DNA from: Sanchytrium tribonematis
Taxonomy: Eukaryota > Sanchytriomycota > Sanchytriomycetes > Sanchytriales > Sanchytriaceae
Assembly: GCA_018985235.1 (NCBI GenBank)
Contig: JADGIG010000105.1
Span: 1 to 19,060 of the forward strand
Length of the DNA stretch: 19,060 bases
Direction: 5' to 3'
Every line of letters starts with the position of its first letter. Within the stretch, counting starts at the first letter, position 1. This document shows positions 1-8,184 of this stretch, piece after piece. The translations under genes and the position numbers were made by a program. The notes below the pieces were generated by a model. That model had not been told where the DNA came from. It ran no database searches and worked only from the letters and a program-made list of their open reading frames with translations.

Positions 1-108
1 TCCACCCCCAGTCTCATCTTTCGATGCTTCTGCAACTGCATATAATTGCCCAATTTGATATTCTTCGACTGTTAGAGGCAATCTGACTCGATATTCGTTG
101 ATCAGCAT
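1..108 (-). CDS. Class I phosphatidylinositol transfer protein, N-terminus (partial)
   Basis: Only the first 36 codons are in the window; the rest lies beyond its left edge. The start is the ATG at 108-106, giving [20 protein letters not shown] and then a segment ending SKDETGGG. This is the conserved N-terminus of StART-like class I PITPs (animal PITP-alpha type: LKEYRV, VDEYQVGQLYSVAEAS, ETGGGEG), which exchange phosphatidylinositol and phosphatidylcholine between membranes and supply phosphoinositide signalling. The frame stays open upstream of this ATG for some distance, but family alignment places the start here. The gene follows CHL1 on the same strand after 122 bp. The family call is strong despite the short length because the visible segment is among its most conserved parts. 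Confidence 0.88.
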   Translation of the reverse strand, partial: MLINEYRVRLPLTVEEYQIGQLYAVAEASKDETGGG

Positions 109-230
109 TCGGTAAAACGGTGTTTCAAAAAGATAAAAATTATTTTCTATTTTGTTTGTGTGGAAACTGGACAGCTTAGTTGATTTATTGAAATAATAAA
201 CGAAATGTCTAATACTTTAAATCTCGATAT

Positions 231-2282
231 TCACTGCTCAACTACCTTGGCTTGGAAAAAAGATAAATAGTCACTTAAATCCATTGCACGACTGTGATAA
301 AGGTTTGGTGTTATCCAAGATGCAAGATTCTGTAAAATTTGTTGATTGTAATAAGAGTTGGACAAATGAATATTATATCTGGAATCAACCAAAAAAATGT
401 ATGCATAGTCATTCTTGTGGCGCAAACATCTACCAACTGCCTGATTGACTGATCGCATAGCCATAGACAGTCCCATTTCAAATGGTTTCTTGATTCCTAA
501 ACTATCACATCGTTTCTGAAATACAGTTTCTTGCATATTTGGAAATGGAATACCGAAGATAAGTAATGATCTTGCCAAGTTATCTGTAAAGTCAATTCCT
601 TCCGACAACTTGCCACCAAAAACTGCGAATAAAATTGCTTTACCATTCGATACATTAGATTTATGAGTTTTCATTATTTCAGTTACATTTGAACTCATTT
701 TTGATTCGAATTGACACTTGAAGTTTTTCTTATGATCAGTCGAAAGCTTGAAATAAGCTTGTTCTAATTGAAATATCATGCCAAATGAAGGCACAAAAAC
801 CAATGTGCCACTACTGAAAGGTGATTTTTCTAATACATTCAATGTAATTTCTAAAATAAGAACTGCATCAAATTGTTTTGAATCAAATTTCAAGGGTTTT
901 TCTTGGAATTTCCCAATAGTTTGTACCCTAAAATTAGACTTTTCTACCACATGAGGTGCAATGTGTCTAACAACTTTGTCTTCAAGCTGCTCTTCAATCA
1001 TCATTTTTTGATAAAAATCAATTGGTGATAAAGTACCAGCAATAAGTATTAAAGACTTTGAGCCATTATACAAATCACGAACAATGTCGTGAGCAGAAAG
1101 TTTGGTATAAGTGATAGCATTATTGATTGTTAAATAACCAAATGCATCCTCATTCATTAAAAGCTGTAATAAGTGTGATAAATTGTAAAACTCAGATATA
1201 CGAATATCTTCTTCTTTAAATCCTGCCATCATCTTCATCCCTAATCGAGATCTTTCAATATTTGACACAAGTTCTAAAAAATTAAAATTTTCCAATGAGC
1301 AATCTGTCAAGATTTTCGCAATTGATCTACTTTCAGTGCTATTATTCGTACTTAATGTGATAATATTTTTCAAAGCAATTTGTAGCAATTCAATATTTCT
1401 CAAATTTTTAGATCCCAGTCGTAAAATATAATTTGTTTTGTAGGAATTTACACATTTGAGTATTTTAGCAATCTCAGTGAACTGGATGGAAACGAAGTCA
1501 TTTTGCAATGCAGCATCGTAGAAGCTGTGTGCCTCGTCTACCACCACTACACAATTTTTGAGATCAATTCCATTTGATTGCCGTGTGTGCTCTGAGATAA
1601 TGCTTTGAAATGGGGCAATCACAATATCTGCCTCGGGGACTGAACCTTTCGCTAGAAAGTACGGACAAAATTTGCTAGTTTTTCCTTTGGCAATCACATC
1701 CTCAATATCCCAAATTTTTGATTGATATTCGTCTATGAAATAATCCAAATTGTCATTAAAATAGTCACAATGCTTTTCAGCAATAAGGTCTTTGCATTTT
1801 TCATTTTGCAGTAGCGAGTTCAGGTTTTTTAATTTGCCATTTATGCAATATTGCTGTCTACTACCTAATACAGCTACTTTGATAGTTTTTCCAAACTCTG
1901 TCTTCTTTAACTCTTTCAGTATAGATTGAATTTGAGAGTGCGTTCGTGTAACGTATATCAATTTTGGCTTGTATTCTCGCCTTGAACCGGTGTCTTCATA
2001 TTCTGTTTGTAGCATTACTTCAATTTCTTCATCAAATTCTAATTTTTTTAAATAATTGATGGAAAACTTTGAAGTTTTCTTTTTCTTGACCATCCAGGAA
2101 GGTTTTTGTTTAGTATTTTGTTTGAAATGGCTCAAAATTGCGCATAATAGCATCAAAGTCTTGCCAGTTCCGGTAGGTGACTCTATGATAGCAATTTTGT
2201 CTTGATTTATAGCATTGCCAATAATTTTCATAACCTCCAGCTGAGACGGGTATGGCTTGAATGGAAACTGAAAAGCGTGCAT
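231..2282 (-). CDS. CHL1: CHL1/DDX11-type Fe-S DNA helicase
   Basis: A 683-residue superfamily 2 XPD-like 5'-3' DNA helicase. Chl1/DDX11 acts in the nucleus in sister-chromatid cohesion and replication-fork maintenance. Visible motifs: an N-terminal FPFKPYPSQ segment like the DDX11 Q region, Walker A SPTGTGKT (35-42), VTRTHSQ (111-117), four Fe-S cysteines at 146, 163, 172 and 206, a DEAH box (249-252), a GGKLSEGIDF motif, and motif VI QAVGRCLRH (614-622). The four-Cys cluster with this N-terminus favours Chl1/DDX11 over XPD or RTEL1. At 683 residues it is shorter than yeast or human members (about 860-970); the loss is mainly in the segment between Walker A and the Fe-S domain. No splicing is needed. 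Its ATG lies only 21 bp after the stop of the NADPH oxidase gene on the same strand. Confidence 0.93.
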   Translation of the reverse strand: MHAFQFPFKPYPSQLEVMKIIGNAINQDKIAIIESPTGTGKTLMLLCAILSHFKQNTKQKPSWMVKKKKTSKFSINYLKKLEFDEEIEVMLQTEYEDTGSRREYKPKLIYVTRTHSQIQSILKELKKTEFGKTIKVAVLGSRQQYCINGKLKNLNSLLQNEKCKDLIAEKHCDYFNDNLDYFIDEYQSKIWDIEDVIAKGKTSKFCPYFLAKGSVPEADIVIAPFQSIISEHTRQSNGIDLKNCVVVVDEAHSFYDAALQNDFVSIQFTEIAKILKCVNSYKTNYILRLGSKNLRNIELLQIALKNIITLSTNNSTESRSIAKILTDCSLENFNFLELVSNIERSRLGMKMMAGFKEEDIRISEFYNLSHLLQLLMNEDAFGYLTINNAITYTKLSAHDIVRDLYNGSKSLILIAGTLSPIDFYQKMMIEEQLEDKVVRHIAPHVVEKSNFRVQTIGKFQEKPLKFDSKQFDAVLILEITLNVLEKSPFSSGTLVFVPSFGMIFQLEQAYFKLSTDHKKNFKCQFESKMSSNVTEIMKTHKSNVSNGKAILFAVFGGKLSEGIDFTDNLARSLLIFGIPFPNMQETVFQKRCDSLGIKKPFEMGLSMAMRSVNQAVGRCLRHKNDYAYIFLVDSRYNIHLSNSYYNQQILQNLASWITPNLYHSRAMDLSDYLSFFQAKVVEQ

Positions 2283-2303
2283 TTATTCTAATAAGTGTTT
2301 GGG

Positions 2304-4023
2304 CTAGAAATTCTCCTTGCCATAAAAAAATTGAGTTCCATTAGGATCTGAGCTAGAAAACTTATTGCAGCAAATATGTAAAGCTTGAGATATTGCTAAA
2401 TTAGTTGTAAATACGTTTTGGTCCACAAAACATTACACCGACTTTGGTACTTGGATGATTTTGTTGGGTTTTGTAAAAAATCTGATCAAAGTTTGGTCTC
2501 CCGTAAATTGTCCTAGACTTCAAGTTAGTGACAGGGTCTCTTCCTTCATTCGAGTGCATCAATACGTTTCGCATTTCGTAAGGTTTTAATTCGCCTGTTA
2601 GGTATACAGTAATTATGAGAAAATTATCTAAGTCATCTCTTTCTAAGGTTGCTAACAAATCTTGAAACCACTCAAAGGCTTCCTTGTCTCGACAAATCCA
2701 GTAAAAGTAGACCTTTCTAAGCTTCATCACCCGAGTAGGCTGGCAAACTCTAAACCAGATACTTTTTAATATGCTTGCGAAAGGAGTGACACCAATCCCG
2801 CCACCAAACAGCATTGCTACTTCGTATTGAAATACATCTTCGCTTGCACTTCCAAATGGGCCATCCACTTTAATTGAAGGTAATTTTGCTCTGCAATCTA
2901 CACCCATCAACGGCTCCTTTCCGTCCTTGTCTGTAAAAGTAATTCCCACTTTCTTTGCAAAAGCGTTAGTCCAATCTCCCGCCATTCTCATATGAACCGA
3001 AATAAACGGTTCTTCTGGTGCATTTGTTAAAGTAAATGGGTGATATTGAAACCTATTAACTTCCGGGCAGTTCAAAAAAATCCATTGTCCTGGAGCTGTT
3101 CTACAGCTGGGCTTTTTTATTTGCACTTCGACGACTTTTGAGGGATGAAGTACTATTTTCGAAATAAAAGTGGCCCTTCTCACCCTTATCTCTCTCCATA
3201 GTCTTTCTAAGGTGTAAATCGTACCCGCAAACACAAACCATTTCCAGAATTGCCCGCCAACATTGCATCGCGGAGGTTTGTCACCTTTTATAAAACAAAA
3301 CTGACCATGTAGAATCAGCAGAAAAAAGAATATTGGAAATAGATGGTGAGTATACCAAAATATTTCAAAGTTTGCCCTCCTTACTGGCTCAAAGCTGGAT
3401 GTTATCATTAAAAAGAATACGGCCACAAGCAGCACACCTGTAAATAGACTCGGATTTGTCAAAACCAACACTTCTGGCGTATACCGAGGGTCAAATTGGT
3501 AAAGACGTAATGCATTTATCACGTGAGCAGAAATGTGAGTGGTAGTAAATAATAAAATTGCAATGCCAATAGTTTTGTGCCATTTAATATTCTTGTCAAA
3601 TGGCACCACTGTTTTTAAAAATGTTTTCCTGAGAGCAGAAATCGAATTTCTGCAAACAGGAAATAAGATTATACCGCAATTAAAAAATAATGCCCCAGCG
3701 CTTCCTCTGGCAATGGGCAATGTCTCTTTTAAAATAGTTCGAATTGTAGTAAAGTTAGGATTTGTATTGTAGAACCAAAAATAGTATGAAAACGATGCAA
3801 TCGTCCCTAGAGCATAAGCAACAAAAAAAAGCCGTATTTTGCCGTCATTTATCATATAATTTCTGATAGTCATTTGAAGAGATTTTTTTTGTGAGGGAAC
3901 CACCAAATTTTGCTCTGGTGGGGGGAGATCGACTACGATATGTGGTGAATTAATATCTGTATCTATCTCTTCAAATCTGGGGAGCGGGTCAATATTTTTG
4001 GTTTTTAATATTCTGGTAGACAT
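2304..4023 (-). CDS. NOX: NADPH oxidase (NOX2/NoxA type), one 19-nt intron
   Basis: Transmembrane superoxide-producing flavocytochrome, 566 residues after removing an intron at 2396-2414. The four haem histidines of the NOX core are present: H149 and H163 (14 apart) in helix 3, H226 and H239 (13 apart) in helix 5. FAD site HPFTLTNAPEE begins at 328, NADPH site GGGIGVTPF at 407-415, then YFYWICRD and GRPNFDQIF. No EF-hands, so it is of the NOX2/NoxA class. It has a 50-residue N-terminal extension. Unspliced, the protein ends just after CGPK; spliced, it continues for 30 residues to FFYGKENF*, the canonical NOX ending (KENF). The start is the ATG at 4023 (MSTRIL); the frame is open slightly further upstream but without an ATG. 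In this class such enzymes depend on Rac and regulatory subunits, none of which is visible here. Confidence 0.95.
2396..2414 (-). other. 19-nt intron in NADPH oxidase
   Basis: GTATTTACAACTAATTTAG on the minus strand interrupts codon 537 after its first base. Removing it joins CGPK to PISQALH and the KENF terminus, and keeps the spacing seen in plant and animal NOX C-termini. A longer 31-nt alternative (next AG) keeps the frame but deletes four residues of that helix, so it is less likely. Confidence 0.88.
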
Positions 4024-4129
4024 TTTTCTCAAAACAATTGCGACGTCATTTCTACATGTGATGGAAATCTCGGTATCGCCGAATTAGCAGGAAGAATTAC
4101 CGTTGACATGTCTTTTAGAAACCAATTGT

Positions 4130-4708
4130 TTATTTTCTTCTTTCCCAACATTCAAAATGATAAGAAACATCTTTTTCGATAACCGAGCTTGTTTCAGCGT
4201 AATTAACCAATTTTGCAAATTCTTGATCGCTTAGTTTTGTGTAAGACAAAAACGAACTCGGCTTTAAGAATGCGTCTCCATCAACCACATAATTAATTTT
4301 TGTAATAAAGATATATTCACAATCAGGATGATTAAACGCATGCTCATACAATTTCGCACCACCTAAGCAAAATGTGCTCTCTGCCCGTAAATCCAGTGAT
4401 TTTTGAAGTGCTTTATCAAAACTGTCTACAACATAGCTATCAAGTATGTTGCCAACATCTTCTTGAGTCATTTTTGTACTGACTATAATGTTAAATCTAT
4501 TTTTAAGAGGTTGAAAAGGCAATGATTCCCAAGTAAGTCGGCCCATTATCACAGCATTTTTATTAGTTTCCACGACAGTGCTTGTGGTCAACTTATTTAG
4601 CCATTGTAAATCCTTTTTTAAATGAGGCCACGGTAGGGTATTTTGTTTGCCGATACAATAGTTAGACGAGCATGCCACAACTGAGCTAAATTTGACTGGA
4701 TTAGCCAT
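4130..4708 (-). CDS. DFR1: Dihydrofolate reductase
   Basis: A 192-residue NADPH-dependent enzyme that reduces dihydrofolate to tetrahydrofolate for thymidylate and purine synthesis. Visible: the N-terminal strand with IGKQNTLPW (19-27), the acidic active-site residue D33 in HLKKDLQW, the cofactor segment IMGRLTWESLP (54-64), PLKNR with R71 (folate glutamate contact), LGGAKLYEHA with the GG pair at 116-117, and the C-terminal YHFECWERR like the family's YKFEVYE. Fungal and animal DHFRs usually have Glu at the acidic position; Asp here is the bacterial and protist state and should be functional. It is a single-domain enzyme, not fused to thymidylate synthase, which fits opisthokonts. The stop is 106 bp before the NOX start. 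Confidence 0.95.
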   Translation of the reverse strand: MANPVKFSSVVACSSNYCIGKQNTLPWPHLKKDLQWLNKLTTSTVVETNKNAVIMGRLTWESLPFQPLKNRFNIIVSTKMTQEDVGNILDSYVVDSFDKALQKSLDLRAESTFCLGGAKLYEHAFNHPDCEYIFITKINYVVDGDAFLKPSSFLSYTKLSDQEFAKLVNYAETSSVIEKDVSYHFECWERRK

Positions 4709-4911
4709 TTATTTTAAAGGAGGTTTCAAACATCTCTTTGGTTTCAAAATTTTACACCTAATATAATCCAGGTCTTAGATGATTCATCCAATATCAGTTG
4801 TCACAACTCAATGTTATGGAGCACAAATGTCTTGTTGTGCCCAAATTGCAAATTAGTGCGACTCTGTGTAACGCAATTTTTTGATAAAATTTACAGAGAA
4901 CTTAATTTGAA
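4709..4911. promoter_or_regulatory. Divergent promoter region, DHFR / Cys-rich protein
   Basis: 203 bp between divergently transcribed genes, so it should hold both promoters. It contains two direct copies of GGTTTCAAA (4722-4730, 4740-4748) near the DHFR start and one CCAAT (4788-4792). Two short upstream ORFs precede the plus-strand gene: 4779-4853 and 4811-4915. No tRNA or other RNA gene was seen. Confidence 0.4.
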
Positions 4912-5706
4912 ATGATTCAACAACCTACGCAATGTGTTCAGAAAGCCAGGGAATTTCAAGCTCAATGTATATCACAAGGACTTAATGGGAACTTAAATCC
5001 ACAAATCTTAAGAAGTAATAATTTGATGTCATTGTTCGGGATGAACACCGGAAGTTTGGGACAACCTTCTGGGGTACTTGCACCTTTTATCACATTTGAC
5101 GTCAAGTTTTACCAAACAAGTGAGCAATTAGACCAAGCTCTTGGAACATTTTGTGGTAACTCCTGCGACCAAAGAAGACAAGAATTACTTCAATGCAACC
5201 TTGGAAATGAGTTAATGATTCAAAAACAGGTGTTTTGTCAAAGAACTAGCAACCAATATTGTTACTCTTTTTATTTTGAGAGAATGGGTCCGAGAATGTG
5301 GGAATGGGAGTATAATTTACCCGACCCAGATACAGGAAAGCCTGAAGTAGTTTGTCATCCTTGTACAAGCGGTATATTTGAAGTGCTGAGACAATTTACA
5401 TTAGATCCTGCGGTGCCTAGCACATCCATAAGTAATCCGGTCATGCCAGTGAATATGCCAAATATTCCAAATCCGCAACAGCAAACAATCGGAAGTGTGG
5501 GACCTCAAAATATGTTGGACCGGAGTCAAGCCCGTAATGTTTATTCGCAATTATTTTCTAAATACACAATGGTTTGTCCAAATACACAGGCAGTCAACAC
5601 GATTGCTGCAATGGATCCGACGAATCCAAACAATCAACGAATCAAAAATGATTCTGCAGGGTTTAGTATTCTCTATATATTTTTTGTGATATTCAATTGC
5701 TTATGA
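4912..5706 (+). CDS. Cys-rich protein with GPI-anchor-like tail
   Basis: 264 residues of unknown family. About a dozen cysteines occur in pairs or short-spaced groups (QCVQ...QCIS, FCGNSCDQ, QCNLGN, VFCQRTSNQYCYSF, VCHPC), as in disulfide-bonded extracellular proteins. A proline- and glutamine-rich linker (about 168-190) follows, then a short conserved-looking helix with another Cys. The C-terminus, NDSAGF followed by a run of aliphatic and aromatic residues to NCL, looks like a GPI attachment signal. There is no N-terminal signal peptide at this ATG. The frame closes upstream (TAA at 4903-4905), and I found no plausible tiny intron that would add one. Either the protein uses another route, or the start or upstream exon is unresolved. 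It converges on mitoferrin with 14 bp between the stops. Confidence 0.75.
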   Translation: MIQQPTQCVQKAREFQAQCISQGLNGNLNPQILRSNNLMSLFGMNTGSLGQPSGVLAPFITFDVKFYQTSEQLDQALGTFCGNSCDQRRQELLQCNLGNELMIQKQVFCQRTSNQYCYSFYFERMGPRMWEWEYNLPDPDTGKPEVVCHPCTSGIFEVLRQFTLDPAVPSTSISNPVMPVNMPNIPNPQQQTIGSVGPQNMLDRSQARNVYSQLFSKYTMVCPNTQAVNTIAAMDPTNPNNQRIKNDSAGFSILYIFFVIFNCL

Positions 5707-5720
5707 GATTAGATAATTTA

Positions 5721-6515
5721 TTAAAATGTATTCATGGCGAATTTGATGTACTCATAAACACTCCAGACTATAGCCGTGGAGGGGACATGAGTAGCAATTC
5801 TCGGAATCGCGCCACGAAAAAAGGTTTTTATGCCATGTGTCTGATATGCTTTTTTGACAATTGAGATTGCATCAAGACGACTCATGTTTGGATTAATTTC
5901 GCCTCGAGTTTGTATAGTGGTCTTCAAAACATCCAACGGATTAGTCACCACACTAGCTACACCACCAGCAAAAGCGCCTCCAATGCAAATTACTGTAGGA
6001 TCATATTCATTGACAGTGTTCCGCCAATGTAGAAGCTTTGGTTTTATTGTTTCATAAATTGAAAAATGAATCATATTGAATGGAACAGTAATTGATAAAC
6101 TTATAGGATATGAAATATAAAATGAACGCAAACCTTCTCTGGAATAAACTTTTTCAATACATTCTCGTATAGACCTATAATTATGTATTTGCATTCTTTG
6201 TTTGACTACATCAAAAGGAGTCTGAAAAGCCTCTCCTACCATTGTTCCCAATGCCGCCGCTATTGTAGGATTAGAAGAGTCTTTAAAAAATTCATACACT
6301 GAAAATTGTAATGCATGTGCTGGTCCGGCACCTATCAATATTGATTGTACACCATTCCAAAGTGAATGCTTTGTCGGCAGTGCAAAAAGAACTTGTTGTC
6401 TAGTTTTCATGGTATCTATTGGGAACACAAGTGAATGCTCGGCTATTCCGGCCAAAGCACCCGCTAGACAATGTAATTGTACTGAGGTTCCTACGGGAAG
6501 TAATTCTTCTTCCAT
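5721..6515 (-). CDS. MRS3: Mitoferrin-type mitochondrial iron carrier
   Basis: 264-residue SLC25 carrier of the inner mitochondrial membrane. Three carrier signatures are present: PIDTMK (32-37), PFDVVK (100-105) and PLDVLK (193-198). Mitoferrin-specific motifs are EHSLVFPID, GAGPAHALQF and VPFNMIHF, carrying the three histidines implicated in Fe2+ transport in yeast Mrs3 (here H27, H67, H150). The protein starts almost directly at helix 1, so the N-terminal extension of animal homologues is absent. The first repeat is about 16 residues shorter than in Mrs3 between KTRQ and LWNGVQS, which removes most of the matrix-side helix and the usual EG motif. The reading frame is intact, so this is a deletion rather than a sequencing break. 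The ATG is 43 bp after the stop of the Sec7 gene on the same strand. Confidence 0.93.
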   Translation of the reverse strand: MEEELLPVGTSVQLHCLAGALAGIAEHSLVFPIDTMKTRQQVLFALPTKHSLWNGVQSILIGAGPAHALQFSVYEFFKDSSNPTIAAALGTMVGEAFQTPFDVVKQRMQIHNYRSIRECIEKVYSREGLRSFYISYPISLSITVPFNMIHFSIYETIKPKLLHWRNTVNEYDPTVICIGGAFAGGVASVVTNPLDVLKTTIQTRGEINPNMSRLDAISIVKKAYQTHGIKTFFRGAIPRIATHVPSTAIVWSVYEYIKFAMNTF

Positions 6516-6558
6516 ATCTGATTGGGTTTAAAGGGGGCATTGTACAAAATCAATATTT

Positions 6559-7785
6559 TTATTTTATCATAATAATCATCTCATCGTCGAAATTTGGGGA
6601 GAGGGCTAAGACAGGCTTTTCCAATTTAAACTTTTGAATCTTCATTGACGATTCCGAGAATTCTCTTGACAACTCTTCAGGTTGTTGTTTATCGTAAAAC
6701 GACTGTTGGTTTTCTATATATCGCTGCTGTATTTCATTATGACAATCAACTTCGGATTTGGCTTTGCTTGTGATTTTGTCCCATTTTTCTGATCTATGAT
6801 GATTTCTGAAATGCTCCTCGATTTCCTTTTGACGACTTACGCTCATCAAAGATCCCTCCATGACTTTTCTATATGTCATTAAAATATAGGGCTCGGGAAT
6901 TTTTGTAAGCGATATCATTTCCTTTAAGAAACGTTTTTGATTCCAAAACATTTTCGTGCGTCGCTTGATTTTTTTAGGAAGCCTCAGAATATGAACGTAT
7001 TCCGATTGTACCATAATTCCGGCGTAAACCATAGTATACAGATCATAGGCATCAGTTGTTGTACTTGGGCAATCATGAGCAGAAAAAAGCTCACGATCTT
7101 TCAAATCTATTTCAGGAAACCTCTTGTTATCATGAATATATTTGGCGACAAAGGCCCTCAAAAAAGTGGTCAGTATTTTAGTTCCTTTACCAGGTTGCAT
7201 ATGTCTTATTATTAGAGAAAGGCAGTCCATCGGCATCTGTCCCTTGAAATTAAACATGGAAAGATATCGAGGCAGTACAGTGGGATTGTCAGCAATCCAA
7301 AGACCGAGCTTTAAGGGGTCGATTAAAACTCTATATTCGTAGAATAAACAAGCCAAATCGTCAAATTCAAAAAAGTGAGTCAGTAAATATTCAATTCCAT
7401 AGAATGGCATCGTATTAAAGAGATGCAGACCTTGAGTGGCGAAATAATCCAGTTTGTCTTTTCCGATGCTGTTCTCACTTTGAGAAAATTTGTCAAGGGA
7501 CGATTTCCTCGAAAACGACTTGCCTTCATCCGACGGATGCGAAAGTTCAATTCGAGTCAACGAGGTATGCATAGGTGCCTCAACTGAAACAGTTTTTGTA
7601 TTGGATAAGGGCGAGACAGGCACTGAAATAGTCTCTCGACTAGTTTTCATTTTACTGAGATTATTTTGTCTTTCAACTTCTTTCTCCATAGCATCCAATA
7701 TTTGAGACTCTCTGTTTCTCCAATATTCCATAATTTGCTTTGCCTCGTAATCGTTTTCGCTTGGACTTGTGGTCATTTGCAACAA
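6559..7785 (-). CDS. Sec7-domain protein, probable inactive Arf-GEF
   Basis: 408 residues: an N-terminal charged/helical segment, a Ser-rich linker, a Sec7 domain (about 118-313) and a charged C-terminal tail rich in Glu, Gln and Lys. The Sec7 fold is recognisable from GIEYLL, KLGLWIADNP, LPRYLSMFNF, the helix ending in PGKGTKI, AFVAKYIHDN and a terminal LMTYRKVMEG segment. Sec7 domains normally activate Arf GTPases with a glutamate finger in FRLPGEAQKI. Here that glutamate is K200 (codon AAA at 7188-7186). The second groove motif (LNTSLHNP in ARNO) is also replaced, reading VQSEYVHIL. A Glu-to-Lys change at this site is the classic inactivating mutation in ARNO, so canonical exchange activity is unlikely. 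A scaffold or dominant-negative role is possible. A second in-frame ATG lies three codons downstream. Confidence 0.82.
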   Translation of the reverse strand: MLQMTTSPSENDYEAKQIMEYWRNRESQILDAMEKEVERQNNLSKMKTSRETISVPVSPLSNTKTVSVEAPMHTSLTRIELSHPSDEGKSFSRKSSLDKFSQSENSIGKDKLDYFATQGLHLFNTMPFYGIEYLLTHFFEFDDLACLFYEYRVLIDPLKLGLWIADNPTVLPRYLSMFNFKGQMPMDCLSLIIRHMQPGKGTKILTTFLRAFVAKYIHDNKRFPEIDLKDRELFSAHDCPSTTTDAYDLYTMVYAGIMVQSEYVHILRLPKKIKRRTKMFWNQKRFLKEMISLTKIPEPYILMTYRKVMEGSLMSVSRQKEIEEHFRNHHRSEKWDKITSKAKSEVDCHNEIQQRYIENQQSFYDKQQPEELSREFSESSMKIQKFKLEKPVLALSPNFDDEMIIMIK

Positions 7786-7862
7786 TGCAACAAAAAGTCT
7801 TAGAAACTATATAAAGCAAGCAAGATGAGCATCGCACCAATCATAATCTTTTATTTGATTGA

Positions 7863-8036
7863 TCACTTATTCGTTGCAACCACTTCCAATAAATGCGCTC
7901 TCTCCAGATTCATTAACTTGATCATTCTTCTTAGTCTTATTAATTTTAAATATATTCTGTCATTTTCTTCTTCCATTTCCGTTATACGTGATTTAAGTTC
8001 AGAGTATTTAATGGAATAATCTTGAGTGCTGCTCAT
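7863..8036 (-). CDS. Small helical protein, INO80F/TFPT-like
   Basis: A 57-residue protein starting MSSTQDYSIKYSELK. It is one amphipathic, highly charged helix: MEEENDR at 21-27, then LKLIRLRRMIKLMNLERAHLL (30-50). The pattern (Y..LK.R..E.EEEN..L..KL.R..R.I..L.LER..LLE) resembles the short conserved helix of TFPT/INO80F-type subunits of the INO80 chromatin remodeller. The resemblance is from memory of the pattern, so the assignment is tentative. It lies upstream of the Sec7 gene on the same strand (77 bp) and is divergent from the membrane-protein gene. No tiny-intron consensus was found that would extend it. Confidence 0.58.
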   Translation of the reverse strand: MSSTQDYSIKYSELKSRITEMEEENDRIYLKLIRLRRMIKLMNLERAHLLEVVATNK

Positions 8037-8184
8037 TTTCAATTCAATACAAAAGGAGTAAACGCGCCTATCAACAACATAATAGTAGGGTAGGCATATA
8101 GACTAAATAACCCGGCAGTAAACACGACTTAAAGATTTGTAAAAATTTACGCTTGGCCTAGCTGAAACTCCATCTCAGCGTCAG
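8037..8184. promoter_or_regulatory. Divergent promoter region, INO80F-like / 7-TM protein
   Basis: 148 bp between divergent start codons, presumed to carry both promoters. No CCAAT motif, clear TATA box or RNA gene was seen. Confidence 0.35.

Noticed and set aside
2384-2414. A 31-nt intron in NOX using the next AG
   Set aside because: It keeps the frame but removes four residues that align with the conserved C-terminal helix of NOX proteins; the 19-nt form keeps the family spacing and fits the consensus.
3539-3772. Plus-strand ORF inside NOX
   Set aside because: It is a shadow of the conserved oxidase frame on the other strand, as are the similar ORFs within the Sec7, mitoferrin, MAPKK and RasGAP genes.
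7825-8019. Plus-strand ORF of 64 codons
   Set aside because: It is antisense to the 57-residue helix protein, whose charge pattern is far more protein-like than this Ile/Ser-rich reading.
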